This document shows, in pieces, positions 10,537 through 21,060 of a DNA stretch of 23,982 nt. The DNA lies in the NCBI RefSeq assembly GCF_000003605.2, contig NW_003155103.1, positions 1-23,982 of the forward strand, in the 5' to 3' direction. Position 1 is the first letter of the stretch; each line of letters starts with the position of its first letter. Position numbers and translations under genes: made by a program. This stretch comes from Saccoglossus kowalevskii. Taxonomy: Eukaryota; Hemichordata; Enteropneusta; Harrimaniidae. The notes beneath the pieces are model-generated. The model made no database searches, was not told the DNA's origin, and worked only from the letters and a program-made list of their open reading frames with translations.

Positions 10537-12310
10537 GCCATGTGCTATTCTGCATATTAATAGGAGTCATATGCTATTCTGCATATTAATAGAAGTCATG
10601 TGCTATTCTGCATATTAAAAGGAGTCATATATTATTCTGCATATTAATAGGGGTCATATGCTATTCTGTATATTAATAGGGGTCATATTCTATTCTGCAT
10701 ATTAATAGGAGTCATGTGTTATTCTGCATATTAATATGGGTCATATGCTATTTTGCATATTAATAGGAGTCATATGCTATTCTGCATATTAATAGGAGTC
10801 ATATGCTATTCTGCATATTAATAGAAGTCATATGCTATTCTGCATATTAATAGGAGTCATATTCTATTCTGCATAATAATAGGAGTCATTATATTCTGCA
10901 TATTAATAGGAGACATGTGTTATTCTGCATAATAATAGGGGTCATATGCTATTCTGCATGTTAACAAGGGCCATATGCTATTCTGCATATTAATAGGAGT
11001 AATGTGCTATTCTGCATATTAAAAGGAGTCATATATTATTCTGCATATTAATAGGGGTCATATGCTATTCTGTATATTAATAGGGGTCATATGCTATTCT
11101 GTATATTAATAGGGGTCATATGCTATTCTGCATATTAATAGGAGTCGTATTCTATTCTGCATATTATTAGGAGACATGTGTTATTCTGCATAATAATAGG
11201 GGTCATATGCTATTCTGCATGTTAACAAGGGCCATACGCTATTCTGCATATTAATAGGAGTCATGTGCTATTGTGCATATTAAAAGGAGTCATATTATTC
11301 TGCATATTAATAGGGGTCATATGCTATTCTGCATATTAATAGGAGTCGTATGCTATTCTGCATATTAATAGGAGTCATAAGCTATTCTGCATATTAATAG
11401 GGGTCATATGCTATTCTGCATATTAATAGGGGCCATATGCTAATCTGCCTATATTAATAGGGGTCATATGCTATTCTGCATATCAATAGGGTTCATATGC
11501 TATTCTGCATATTAATAGGGGTCATAAGCTATTCTGCATGTTAATAGGGGTCATATGCTATTCTGCATATTAATAGGGGCCATATGCTAATCTGCCTATA
11601 TTAATAGGGGTCATATGCTATTCTGCATATCAATAGGGGTCATATGCTATTCTGCATATTAATAGGGCTCATATGCTATTCTGCATATTAATAGGAGTCA
11701 TATGATATTCTCTTGTATGCATAATAATGGTGGTCATATGCTGGTCTGCATATTGATAGGGGTATAAGCTATTCTGTATATTAATAGGGGTCATATGCTA
11801 TTCTGTTGTATGCATATTAATAGGGGTCATATGCTATTCTGTTGTATGCATAATAATAGGGGTCATAAGCTATTCTGCATATTACTAGGGGTCATATGCT
11901 ATTCTGCATATTAATAGGGCCTTATGCTATTCTGCATATATTAATATGGGCCATATGCTATTATGCATATTAATAATGGCCATATGCTATTCTGCATATT
12001 AATAGGGGTCATAAGCTATTCTGCATATTAATAGGGGTCATATGCTATTCTGCATATTAATAGGGGCCATATGCTAATCTGCCTATATTAAAAGGGGTCA
12101 TATGCTATTCTGCATATTAATAGGGGTCATATGCTATTCTGAATATTAATAGAGTCATATGATATTCTCTTGTATGCATAATAATAGTGTCATATGCTGT
12201 TCTGCATATTGATAGGGGTATAACGTATTGTGTATATTAATAGGGGTCATATGCTATTCTGTTGTATGCATATTAATAGGGGTCATATGCTATTCTGCAT
12301 GTTAATAGGG
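10537..12310. repeat. Short higher-order repeat, copy 0 (1774 bp)
   Basis: The copy begins at landmark GCCATGTGCT and ends where the next begins. Its order is the landmark, GTTAAC pair at 10960/11221, TCGTATG and ATAAGC units, 31-bp CTAATCTGCC units, a GGGTTC unit, CTCTTGTATG units at 11710 and 12167, and the marker GTATTGTGTATAT. It has the same order as the 3.5-kb copies that follow but lacks the 879- and 732-bp modules that make those longer. The landmark-to-GTTAAC distance is 423 bp, as in copy 2 and unlike copies 1 and 3. Confidence 0.82.
10960..11226. repeat. 261-bp GTTAAC-pair module, copy 4
   Basis: GTTAAC units start at 10960 and 11221, 261 bp apart. The first is followed by AAGGGCC rather than AAGGTCC, and this is true of all later copies. 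A private change is GGAGTAATGTG after the first GTTAAC, and GGAGTCGTATTC inside. Confidence 0.85.
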
Positions 12311-12675
12311 GCCATGTGCTATTCTGCGTATTAATATGAGTCATATGCTATTCTGCATATTAATAGAAGTCATGTGCTATTCTGCATATTGAAAGGAGTC
12401 ATATATTATTCTGCATATTAATAGGGGTCATATGCTATTCTGTATATTAATAGGGGTCATATTCTATTCTGCATATTAATAGGAGTCATGTGTTATTCTG
12501 CATATTAATATGGGTCATATGCTATTTTGCATATTAATAGGAGTCATATGCTATTCTGCATATTAATAGGAGTCATATTCTATTCTGCATATTAATAGGA
12601 GTCATTATATTCTGCATATTAATAGGAGACATGTGTTATTCTGCATAATAATAGGGGTCATATGCTATTCTGCAT

Positions 12676-12942
12676 GTTAACAAGGGCCATATGCTATTCT
12701 GCATATTAATAGGAGTCATGTGCTATTCTGCATATTAATAGGAGTCATATATTATTCTGCATATTAATAGGGGTCATATGCTATTCTGTATATTAATAGG
12801 GGTCATATGCTATTCTGTATATTAATAGGGGTCAAATGCTATTCTGCATATTAATAGGAGTCATATTCTATTCTGCATATTAATAGGAGACATGTGTTAT
12901 TCTGCATAATAATAGGGGTCATATGCTATTCTGCATGTTAAC
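12676..12942. repeat. 261-bp GTTAAC-pair module, copy 5
   Basis: GTTAAC units start at 12676 and 12937, 261 bp apart. Here and in the next two copies the unit before the second GTTAAC reads CATATTAATAGGAGAC instead of CATATTATTAGGAGAC, and a GTCAAATGC unit is present. Confidence 0.85.
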
Positions 12943-13483
12943 AAGGGCCATACGCTATTCTGCATATTAATAGGAGTCATGTGCTATTGTGCATATTAAA
13001 AGGAGTCATATTATTCTGCATATTAATAGGGGTCATATGGTATTCTGTATATTAATAGGGGTCTTATGCTATTCTGCATATTAATAGGGGTCATATGCTA
13101 CTCTGCATGTCAATTGGGGTCATATGCTATTCTGCATATTAATAGGAGTCGTATGCTATTCTGCATATTAATAGGAGTCATAAGCTATTCTGCATATTAA
13201 TAGGGGTCATATGCTATTGTGCATATTAATAGGGGCCATATGCTAATCTGCCTATATTAATAGGGGTAATATGCTATTCTGCATGTCAATAGGGTTCATA
13301 TGCTATTCTGCATATTAATAGGGGTCATAAGCTATTCTGCATATTAATAGGGGTCATCTGCTATTCTGCATATTAATTGGGGCCATATGCTAATCTGCCT
13401 ATATTAATAGGGGTGATATGCTATTCTGCATATCAATAGGGGTCATATGCTATTCTGCATATTAATAGGAGTCATATGATATT

Positions 13484-14362
13484 CTCTTGTATGCATAATA
13501 ATAGTGGTCATATGCTGTTCTGCATATTGATAGGGGTATAAGCTATTCTGTATATTAATAGGGGTCATATGCTATTCTGTTGTATGCATATTAATAGGGG
13601 TCATATGCTATTCTGTTGTATGCATAATAATAGGGGTCATAAGCTATTCTGCATATTACTAGGGGTCATATGCTATTCTGCATATTAATAGGGCCTTATG
13701 CTATTCTGCATATATTAATAGGGGCCATATGCTATTATGCATATTAATAATGGCCATATGCTATTCTGCATATTAATAGGGGTCATATACCATCTGTTGT
13801 ATGCATATTAATAGGGGCCATATGCTATTCTGCATATTAATAGGGGCCAAATGCTATTCTGCATATTAATAGGGGCCATATGTTATTCTGTTGTATGCAT
13901 ATCAATAGGGGCCATATGCTATTCTGCATATTAATAGGGACCATATGCTATTCTGCATATTAATAGGGGTCATATGCTATTCTGCATATCAATAGGGGTC
14001 ATATGCTATTCTGCATATTAATAGGGGTCTTAAGCTATTCTGCATATTAATCGGGGTCATATGCTATTCTGCATATTAATAGGGGCCATATGCTAATCTG
14101 CCTATATTAATAGGGGTCATATGCTATTCTGCATGTCAATAGGGTTCATATGCTATTCTGCATATTAATAGAGGTCATAAGCTATTCTGCATATTAAGAG
14201 GGGTCATCTGCTATTATGCATATTAATAGGGGCCATATGCTAATCTGCCTATATTAATAGGGGTCATATGCTATTCTGCATATCAATAGGGGTCATATGC
14301 TATTCTGCATATTAATAGGGGTCATATGCTATTCTGCATATTAATAGGAGTGATATGATATT
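13484..14362. repeat. 879-bp inner module P of HOR copy 1
   Basis: The module starts at a CTCTTGTATG unit followed by CATATGCTGTTCTGC, CATATTGATAGG and GGTATAAGC units, then a 36-bp doublet at about 13577/13613, an ATTACTAGG unit, CATATATTAATA, AATAATGGCC, ATACCATCTG, and 31-bp CTAATCTGCC units. The next module (14363-15094) repeats this order with one block of 147 bp less. The same 879-bp spacing is found in copy 2 (17024-17903). Confidence 0.85.
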
Positions 14363-15094
14363 CTCTTGTATGCATAATAATAGTGGTCATATGCTGTTCT
14401 GCATATTGATAGGGGTATAAGCTATTCTGTATATTAATAGGGGTCATATGCTATTCTGTTGTATGCATATTAATAGGGGTCATATGCTATTCTGTTGCAT
14501 GCATAATAATAGGGGTCATAAGCTATTCTGCATATTACTAGGGGTCATATGCTATTCTGCATATTAATAAGGCCTTATGCTATTCTGCATATATTAATAG
14601 GGGCCATATGCTATTATGCATATTAATAATGGCCATATGCTATTCTGCATATTAATAGGGGTCATATACCATCTGTTGTATTCATATTAATAGGGGCCAT
14701 ATGCTATTCTGCATATTAATAGGGGCCAAATGCTATTCTGCATATTAATAGGGGCCATATGTTATTCTGTTGTATGCATATCAATAGGCGCCATATGCTA
14801 TTCTGCATCTTAATAGGGACCATATGCTATTCTGCATATTAATAGGGGTCATATTATATTCTGCATATCAATAGGGGTCATATGCTATTCTGCATATTAA
14901 TAGGGGTCATAAGCTATTCTGCATATTAATCGGGGTCATATGCTATTCTGCATATTAATAGGGGCCATATGCTAATCTGCCTATATTAATAGGGGTCATA
15001 TGCTATTCTGCATATCAATAGGGGTCATATACTATTCTGCATATTAATAGGGGTCATATGCTATTCTGCATATTAATAGGAGTCATATGATATT
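14363..15094. repeat. 732-bp inner module Q of HOR copy 1
   Basis: Q has the same opening and order as P. Q-specific marks are CTGTTGCATGC instead of CTGTTGTATGC in the 36-bp doublet, AATAAGGCCTTATG, GGCGCC at 14787 and CATATTATATTCTGC. It is 147 bp shorter than P by one block around the CATGTCAATAGGGTTC and AAGAGGGGTC units. P and Q are therefore tandem paralogues within the HOR. The copy-2 equivalent is 17903-18634, also 732 bp. Confidence 0.85.
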
Positions 15095-15763
15095 CTCTTG
15101 TATGCATAATAATAGTGGTCATATGCTGTTCTGCATATTGATAGGGGTATAAGCTATTCTGTATATTAATAGGGGTCATATGCTATTCTGTTGTATGCAT
15201 ATTAATAGGGGTCATATGCTATTCTGTTGTATGCATAATAATAGGGGTCATAAGCTATTCTGCATATTAATAGGGGTCATATGCTATTCTGCATATTAAT
15301 AGGGTCTTATGCTATTTCTGCATATAATAATAGGGGCCATATGCTATTATGCATAATAATAATGGCCATATGCTATTCTGCATATTGATAGGGGTCATAT
15401 ACCATCTGTTGTATGCATATCAATAGGGGCCCAAATGCTATTCTGCATATTAATAGGGGTCATAAGCTATTCTGCATATTAATAGGGGTCATATGCTATT
15501 CTGCATATTAATAGGGGCCATATGCTAATCTGCCTATATTAATAGGGGTCATATGCTATTCTGCATATTAATAGGGGTCATATGCTATTCTGCATATTAA
15601 TAGGAGTCATATGATATTCTCTTGTATGCATAATAATAGTGGTAATATGCTGTTCTGCATATTGATAGGGGTATAAGCTATTGTGTATATTAATAGGGGT
15701 CATATGCTATTCTGTTGTATGCATATTAATAGGGGTCATATGCTATTCTGCATGTTAATAGGG

Positions 15764-18700
15764 GCCATGTGCTATTCTGCGTATTAATATGAGTCATATG
15801 CTATTCTGCATATTAATAGAAGTCATGTGCTATTCTGCATATTGAACGGAGTCATATATTATTCTGCATATTAATAGGGGTCATATGCTATTCTGCATAT
15901 TAATAGGGGTCATATTCTATTCTGCATATTAATAGGAGTCATGTGTTATTCTGCATATTAATATGGGTCATATGCTATTTTACATATTAATAGGAGTCAT
16001 ATGCTATTCTGCTTATTAATAGGAGTCATATGCTATTCTGCATATTAATAGAAGTCATATGCTATTCTGCATATTAATAGGAGTCATATTCTATTCTGCA
16101 TATTAATAGGAGTCATTATATTCTGCATATTAATAGGAGACATGTGTTATTCTGCATAATAATAGGGGTCATATGCTATTCTGCATGTTAACAAGGGCCA
16201 TATGCTATTCTGCATATTAATAGGAGTCATGTGCTATTCTGCATATTAAAAGGAGTCATATATTATTCTGCATATTAAGAGGGGTCATATGCTATTCTGT
16301 ATATTAATAGGGGTCATATGCAATTCTGTATATTAATAGGGGTCAAATGCTATTCTGCATATTAATAGGAGTCATATTCTATTCTGCATATTAATAGGAG
16401 ACATGTGTTATTCTGCATAATAATAGGGGTCATATGCTATTCTGCATGTTAACAAGGGCCATACGCTATTCTGCATATTAATAGGAGTCATGTGCTATTG
16501 TGCATATTAAAAGGAGTCATATTATTCTGCATATTAATAGGGGTCATATGCTATTCTGTATATTAATAGGGGTCTTATGCTATTCTGCATATTAATAGGG
16601 GTCATATGCAACTCTGCATGTCAATTGGGGTCATATGCTATTCTGCATATTAATAGGAGTCGTATGCTATTCTGCATATTAATAGGAGTCATAAGCTATT
16701 CTGCATATTAATAGGGGTCATATGCTATTGTGCATATTAATAGGGGCCATATGCTAATTTGCCTATATTAATAGGGGTAATATGCTATTCTGCATGTCAA
16801 TAGGGTTCATATGCTATTCTGCATATTAATAGGGGTAATAAGCTATTCTGCATATTAATAGGGGTCATCTGCTATTCTGCATATTAATAGGGGCCATATG
16901 CTAATCTGCCTATATTAATAGGGGTGATATGCTATTCTGCATATCAATAGGGGTCATATGCTATTCTGCATATTAATAGGGGTCATATGCTATTCTGCAT
17001 ATTAATAGGAGTCATATGATATTCTCTTGTATGCATAATAATAGTGGTCATATGCTGTTCTGCATATTGATAGGGGTATAAGCTATTCTGTATATTAATA
17101 GGGGTCATATGCTATTCTGTTGTATGCTTATTAATAGGGGTCATATGCTATTCTGTTGTATGCATAATAATAGGGGTCATAAGCTATTCTGCATATTACT
17201 AGGGGTCATATGCTATTCTGCATATTAATAGGGCCTTATGCTATTCTGCATATATTAATAGGGGCCATATGCTATTATGCATATTAATAATGGCCATATG
17301 CTATTCTGCATATTAATAGGGGTCATATACCATCTGTTGTATGCATATTAATAGGGGCCATATGCTATTCTGCATATTAATAGGGGCCAAATGCTATTCT
17401 GCATATTAATAGGGGCCATATGTTATTCTGTTGTATGCATATCAATAGGGGCCATATGCTATTCTGCATATTAATAGGGACCATATGCTATTCTGCATAT
17501 TAATAGGGGTCATATGCTATTCTGCATATCAATAGGGGTCATATGCTATTCTGCATATTAATAGGGGTCATAAGCTATTCTGCATATTAATCGGGGTCAT
17601 ATGCTATTCTGCATATTAATAGGGGCCATATGCTAATCTGCCTATATTAATAGGGGTCATATGCTATTCTGCATGTCAATAGGGTTCATATGCTATTCTG
17701 CATATTAATAGGGGTCATAAGCTATTCTGCATATTAAGAGGGGTCATCTGCTATTATGCATATTAATAGGGGCCATATGCTAATCTGCCTATATTAATAG
17801 GGGTCATATGCTATTCTGCATATCAATAGGGGTCATATGCTATTCTGCATATTAATAGGGGTCATATGCTATTCTGCATATTAATAGGAGTCATATGATA
17901 TTCTTTTGTATGCATAATAATAGTGGTCATATGCTGTTCTGCATATTGATAGGGGTATAAGCTATTCTGTATATTAATAGGGGTCATATGCTATTCTGTT
18001 GTATGCATATTAATAGGGGTCATATGCTATTCTGTTGCATGCATAATAATAGGGGTCATAAGCTATTCTGCATATTACTAGGGGTCATATGCTATTCTGC
18101 ATATTAATAAGGCCTTATGCTATTCTGCATATATTAATAGGGGCCATATGCTATTATGCATATTAATAATGGCCATATGCTATTCTGCATATTAATAGGG
18201 GTCATATACCATCTGTTGTATGCATATTAATAGGGGCCATATGCTATTCTGCATATTAATAGGGGCCAAATGCTATTCTTCATATTAATAGGGGCCATAT
18301 GTTATTCTGTTGTATGCATATCAATAGGCGCCATATGCTATTCTGCATATTAATAGGGACCATATGCTATTCTGCATATTAATAGGGGTCATATTATATT
18401 CTGCATATCAATAGGGGTCATATGCTATTCTGCATATTAATAGGGGTCATAAGCTATTCTGCATATTAATCGGGGTCATATGCTATTCTGCATATTAATA
18501 GGGGCCATATGCTAATCTGCCTATATTAATAGGGGTCATATGCTATTCTGCATATCAATAGGGGTCATATACTATTCTGCATATTAATAGGGGTCATATG
18601 CTATTCTGCATATTAATAGGAGTCATATGATATTCTCTTGTATGCATAATAATAGTGGTCATATGCTGTTCTGCATATTGATAGGGGTATAAGCTATTCT

Positions 18701-19302
18701 GTATATTAATAGGGGTCATATGCTATTCTGTTGTATGCATATTAATAGGGGTCATATGCTATTCTGTTGTATGCATAATAATAGGGGTCATAAGCTATTC
18801 TGCATATTAATAGGGGTCATATGCTATTCTGCATATTAATAGGGGCCTTATGCTATTCTGCATATATTAATAGGGGCCATATGCTATTATGCATAATAAT
18901 AATGGCCATATGCTATTCTGCATATTGATAGGGGTCATATACCATCTGTTGTATGCATATCAATAGGGGCCATATGCTATTCTGCATATTAATAGGGGTC
19001 ATAAGCTATTCTGCATATTAATAGGGGTCATATGCTATTCTGCATATTAATAGGGGCCATATGCTAATCTGCCTATATTAATAGGGGTCATATGCTATTC
19101 TGCATATTAATAGGGGTCATATGCTATTCTGCATATTAATAGGAGTCATATGATATTCTCTTGTATGCATAATAATAGTGGTCATATGCTGTTCTGCATA
19201 TTGATAGGGGTATAAGCTATTGTGTATATTAATAGGGGTCATATGCTATTCTGTTGTATGCATATTAATAGGGGTCATATGCTATTCTGCATGTTAATAG
19301 GG
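15764..19302. repeat. 3.5-kb higher-order repeat, copy 2 (3539 bp)
   Basis: The same marker order as copy 1 applies: GCGTA at 15779, GTTAAC pair at 16187/16448, CTCTTGTATG-type units at 17024, 17903 (reads CTTTTG) , 18635 and 19158, and GGCGCC at 18327. Module lengths are 879, 732 and 523 bp. It is the longest copy because it holds both the 58-bp block near 16020-16080 (marked by an AGAAGTC unit) and the extra 29-bp unit before 17024. Private changes include CTGCTTATTAATAGG and CATATGCAATTCTG. Confidence 0.92.
16187..16453. repeat. 261-bp GTTAAC-pair module, copy 6
   Basis: GTTAAC units start at 16187 and 16448, 261 bp apart, with a private CATATTAAGAGGGG unit and a CATATGCAATTC unit inside. 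Spacing to the same module in copies 1 and 3 is 3511 and 3481 bp. Confidence 0.85.
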
Positions 19303-19667
19303 GCCATGTGCTATTCTGCGTATTAATATGAGTCATATGCTATTCTGCATATTAATAGAAGTCATGTGCTATTCTGCATATTGAAAGGAGTCATATATTA
19401 TTCTGCATATTAATAGGGGTCATATGCTATTCTGTATATTAATAGGGGTCATATTCTATTCTGCATATTAATAGGAGTCATGTGTTATTCTGCATATTAA
19501 TATGGGTCATATGCTATTTTGCATATTAATAGGAGTCATATGCTATTCTGCATATTAATAGGAGTCATATTCTATTCTGCATATTAATAGGAGTCATTAT
19601 ATTCTGCATATTAATAGGAGACATGTGTTATTCTGCATAATAATAGGGGTCATATGCTATTCTGCAT

Positions 19668-19934
19668 GTTAACAAGGGCCATATGCTATTCTGCATATTA
19701 ATAGGAGTCATGTGCTATTCTGCATATTAAAAGGAGTCATATATTATTCTGCATATTAATAGGGGTCATATGCTATTCTGTATATTAATAGGGGTCATAT
19801 GCTATTCTGTATATTAATAGGGGTCAAATGCTATTCTGCATATTAATAGGAGTCATATTCTATTCTGCATATTAATAGGAGACATGTGTTATTCTGCATA
19901 ATAATAGGGGTCATATGCTATTCTGCATGTTAAC
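19668..19934. repeat. 261-bp GTTAAC-pair module, copy 7
   Basis: GTTAAC units start at 19668 and 19929, 261 bp apart, with the same order as copies 5 and 6 including GTCAAATGC. This is the last intact pair; the GTTAAC at 21213 has no partner 261 bp upstream because the array enters the HOR part-way through the module there. Confidence 0.85.
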
Positions 19935-20674
19935 AAGGGCCATACGCTATTCTGCATATTAATAGGAGTCATGTGCTATTGTGCATATTAAAAGGAGTCA
20001 TATTATTCTGCATATTAATAGGGGACATATGCTATTCTGTATATTAATAGGAGTCTTATGCTATTCTGCATATTAATAGGGGTCATATGCTACTCTGCAT
20101 GTCAATTGGGGTCATATGCTATTCTGCATATTAATAGGAGTCGTATGCTATTCTGCATATTAATAGGAGTCATAAGCTATTCTGCATATTAATAGGGGTC
20201 ATATGCTATTGTGCATATTAATAGGGGCCATATGCTAATCTGCCTATATTAATAGGGGTAATATGCTATTCTGCATGTCAATAGGGTTCATATGCTATTC
20301 TGCATATTAATAGGGGTCATAAGCTATTCTGCATATTAATAGGGGTCATCTGCTATTCTGCATATTAATAGGGGCCATATGCTAATCTGCCTATATTAAT
20401 AGGGGTGATATGCTATTCTGCATATCAATAGGGGTCATATGCTATTCTGCATATTAATAGGGGTCATATGCTATTCTGCATATTAATAGGAGTCATATGA
20501 TATTCTCTTGTATGCATAATAATAGGGGTCATATGCTATTCTGCATATTAATAGGGGTCATATGCTATTCTGCATATTAATAGGAGTCATATGATATTCT
20601 CTTGTATGCATAATAATAGGGGTCATATGCTATTCTGTTGTATGCATATTAATAGGGGTCATATGCTATTCTGT

Positions 20675-20800
20675 TGTATGCATAATATAGGGGTCATAAG
20701 CTATTCTGCATATTACTAGGGGTCATATGCTATTCTGCATATAATAGGGCCTTATGCTATTCTGCATATATAATAGGGGCCCATATGCTATTATGCATAA
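20675..20800. repeat. Patch of units with short deletions in copy 3
   Basis: Successive units read CATAATATAGG, CATATAATAGGGCC and CATATATAATAGGGGCCC, each one to three bases off the forms seen in copies 1 and 2 (CATAATAATAGG, CATATTAATAGGGCC, CATATATTAATAGGGGCC). The patch sits at the point where copy 3 is rearranged. Confidence 0.75.
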
Positions 20801-21060
20801 TAATAATGACCATATGCTATTCTGCATATTGATAGGGGTCATATACCATCTGTTGTATGCATATCAATAGGGGCCATATGCTATTCTGCATATTAATAGG
20901 GGTCATAAGCTATTCTGCATATTAATAGGGGTCATATGCTATTCTGCATATTAATAGGGGCCATATGCTAATCTGCCTATATTAATAGGGGTCATATGCT
21001 ATTCTGCATATCAATAGGGGTCATATGCTATTCTGCATATTAATAGGGGTCATATGCTAT

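Larger units (their letters stand above)
12311..15763. repeat. 3.5-kb higher-order repeat, copy 1 (3453 bp)
   Basis: The copy opens with GCCATGTGCT and a rare CTGCGTATTAATATGAG unit (GCGTA at 12326). The GTTAAC pair is at 12676/12937; CTCTTGTATG units at 13484, 14363, 15095 and 15619 divide the rest into modules of 879, 732 and 524 bp. Other markers are GCCAAATGC, GTCATATACCATCTG, an ATTACTAGGGG unit and GGCGCC at 14787. Against copy 2 it lacks 58 bp (two units) between 12326 and 12676 and 29 bp (one unit) between 12676 and 13484; elsewhere the spacing agrees to within one base. Confidence 0.92.
19303..21060. repeat. 3.5-kb higher-order repeat, copy 3, internally shortened
   Basis: The first 1.2 kb follows copy 2 closely (GCGTA 19318, GTTAAC pair 19668/19929, CTCTTGTATG 20505; constant 3481-bp offset from the GTTAAC pair on). 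After 20505 the order breaks: a second CTCTTGTATG unit follows at 20599, only 94 bp on; the CATATGCTGTTCTGC, CATATTGATAGG and GGTATAAGC units that should follow are missing; and the copy jumps from a module start to a late-module order at about 20700-21050. About 1.8 kb of the usual 3.5 kb is absent. The right edge is approximate. Confidence 0.82.
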
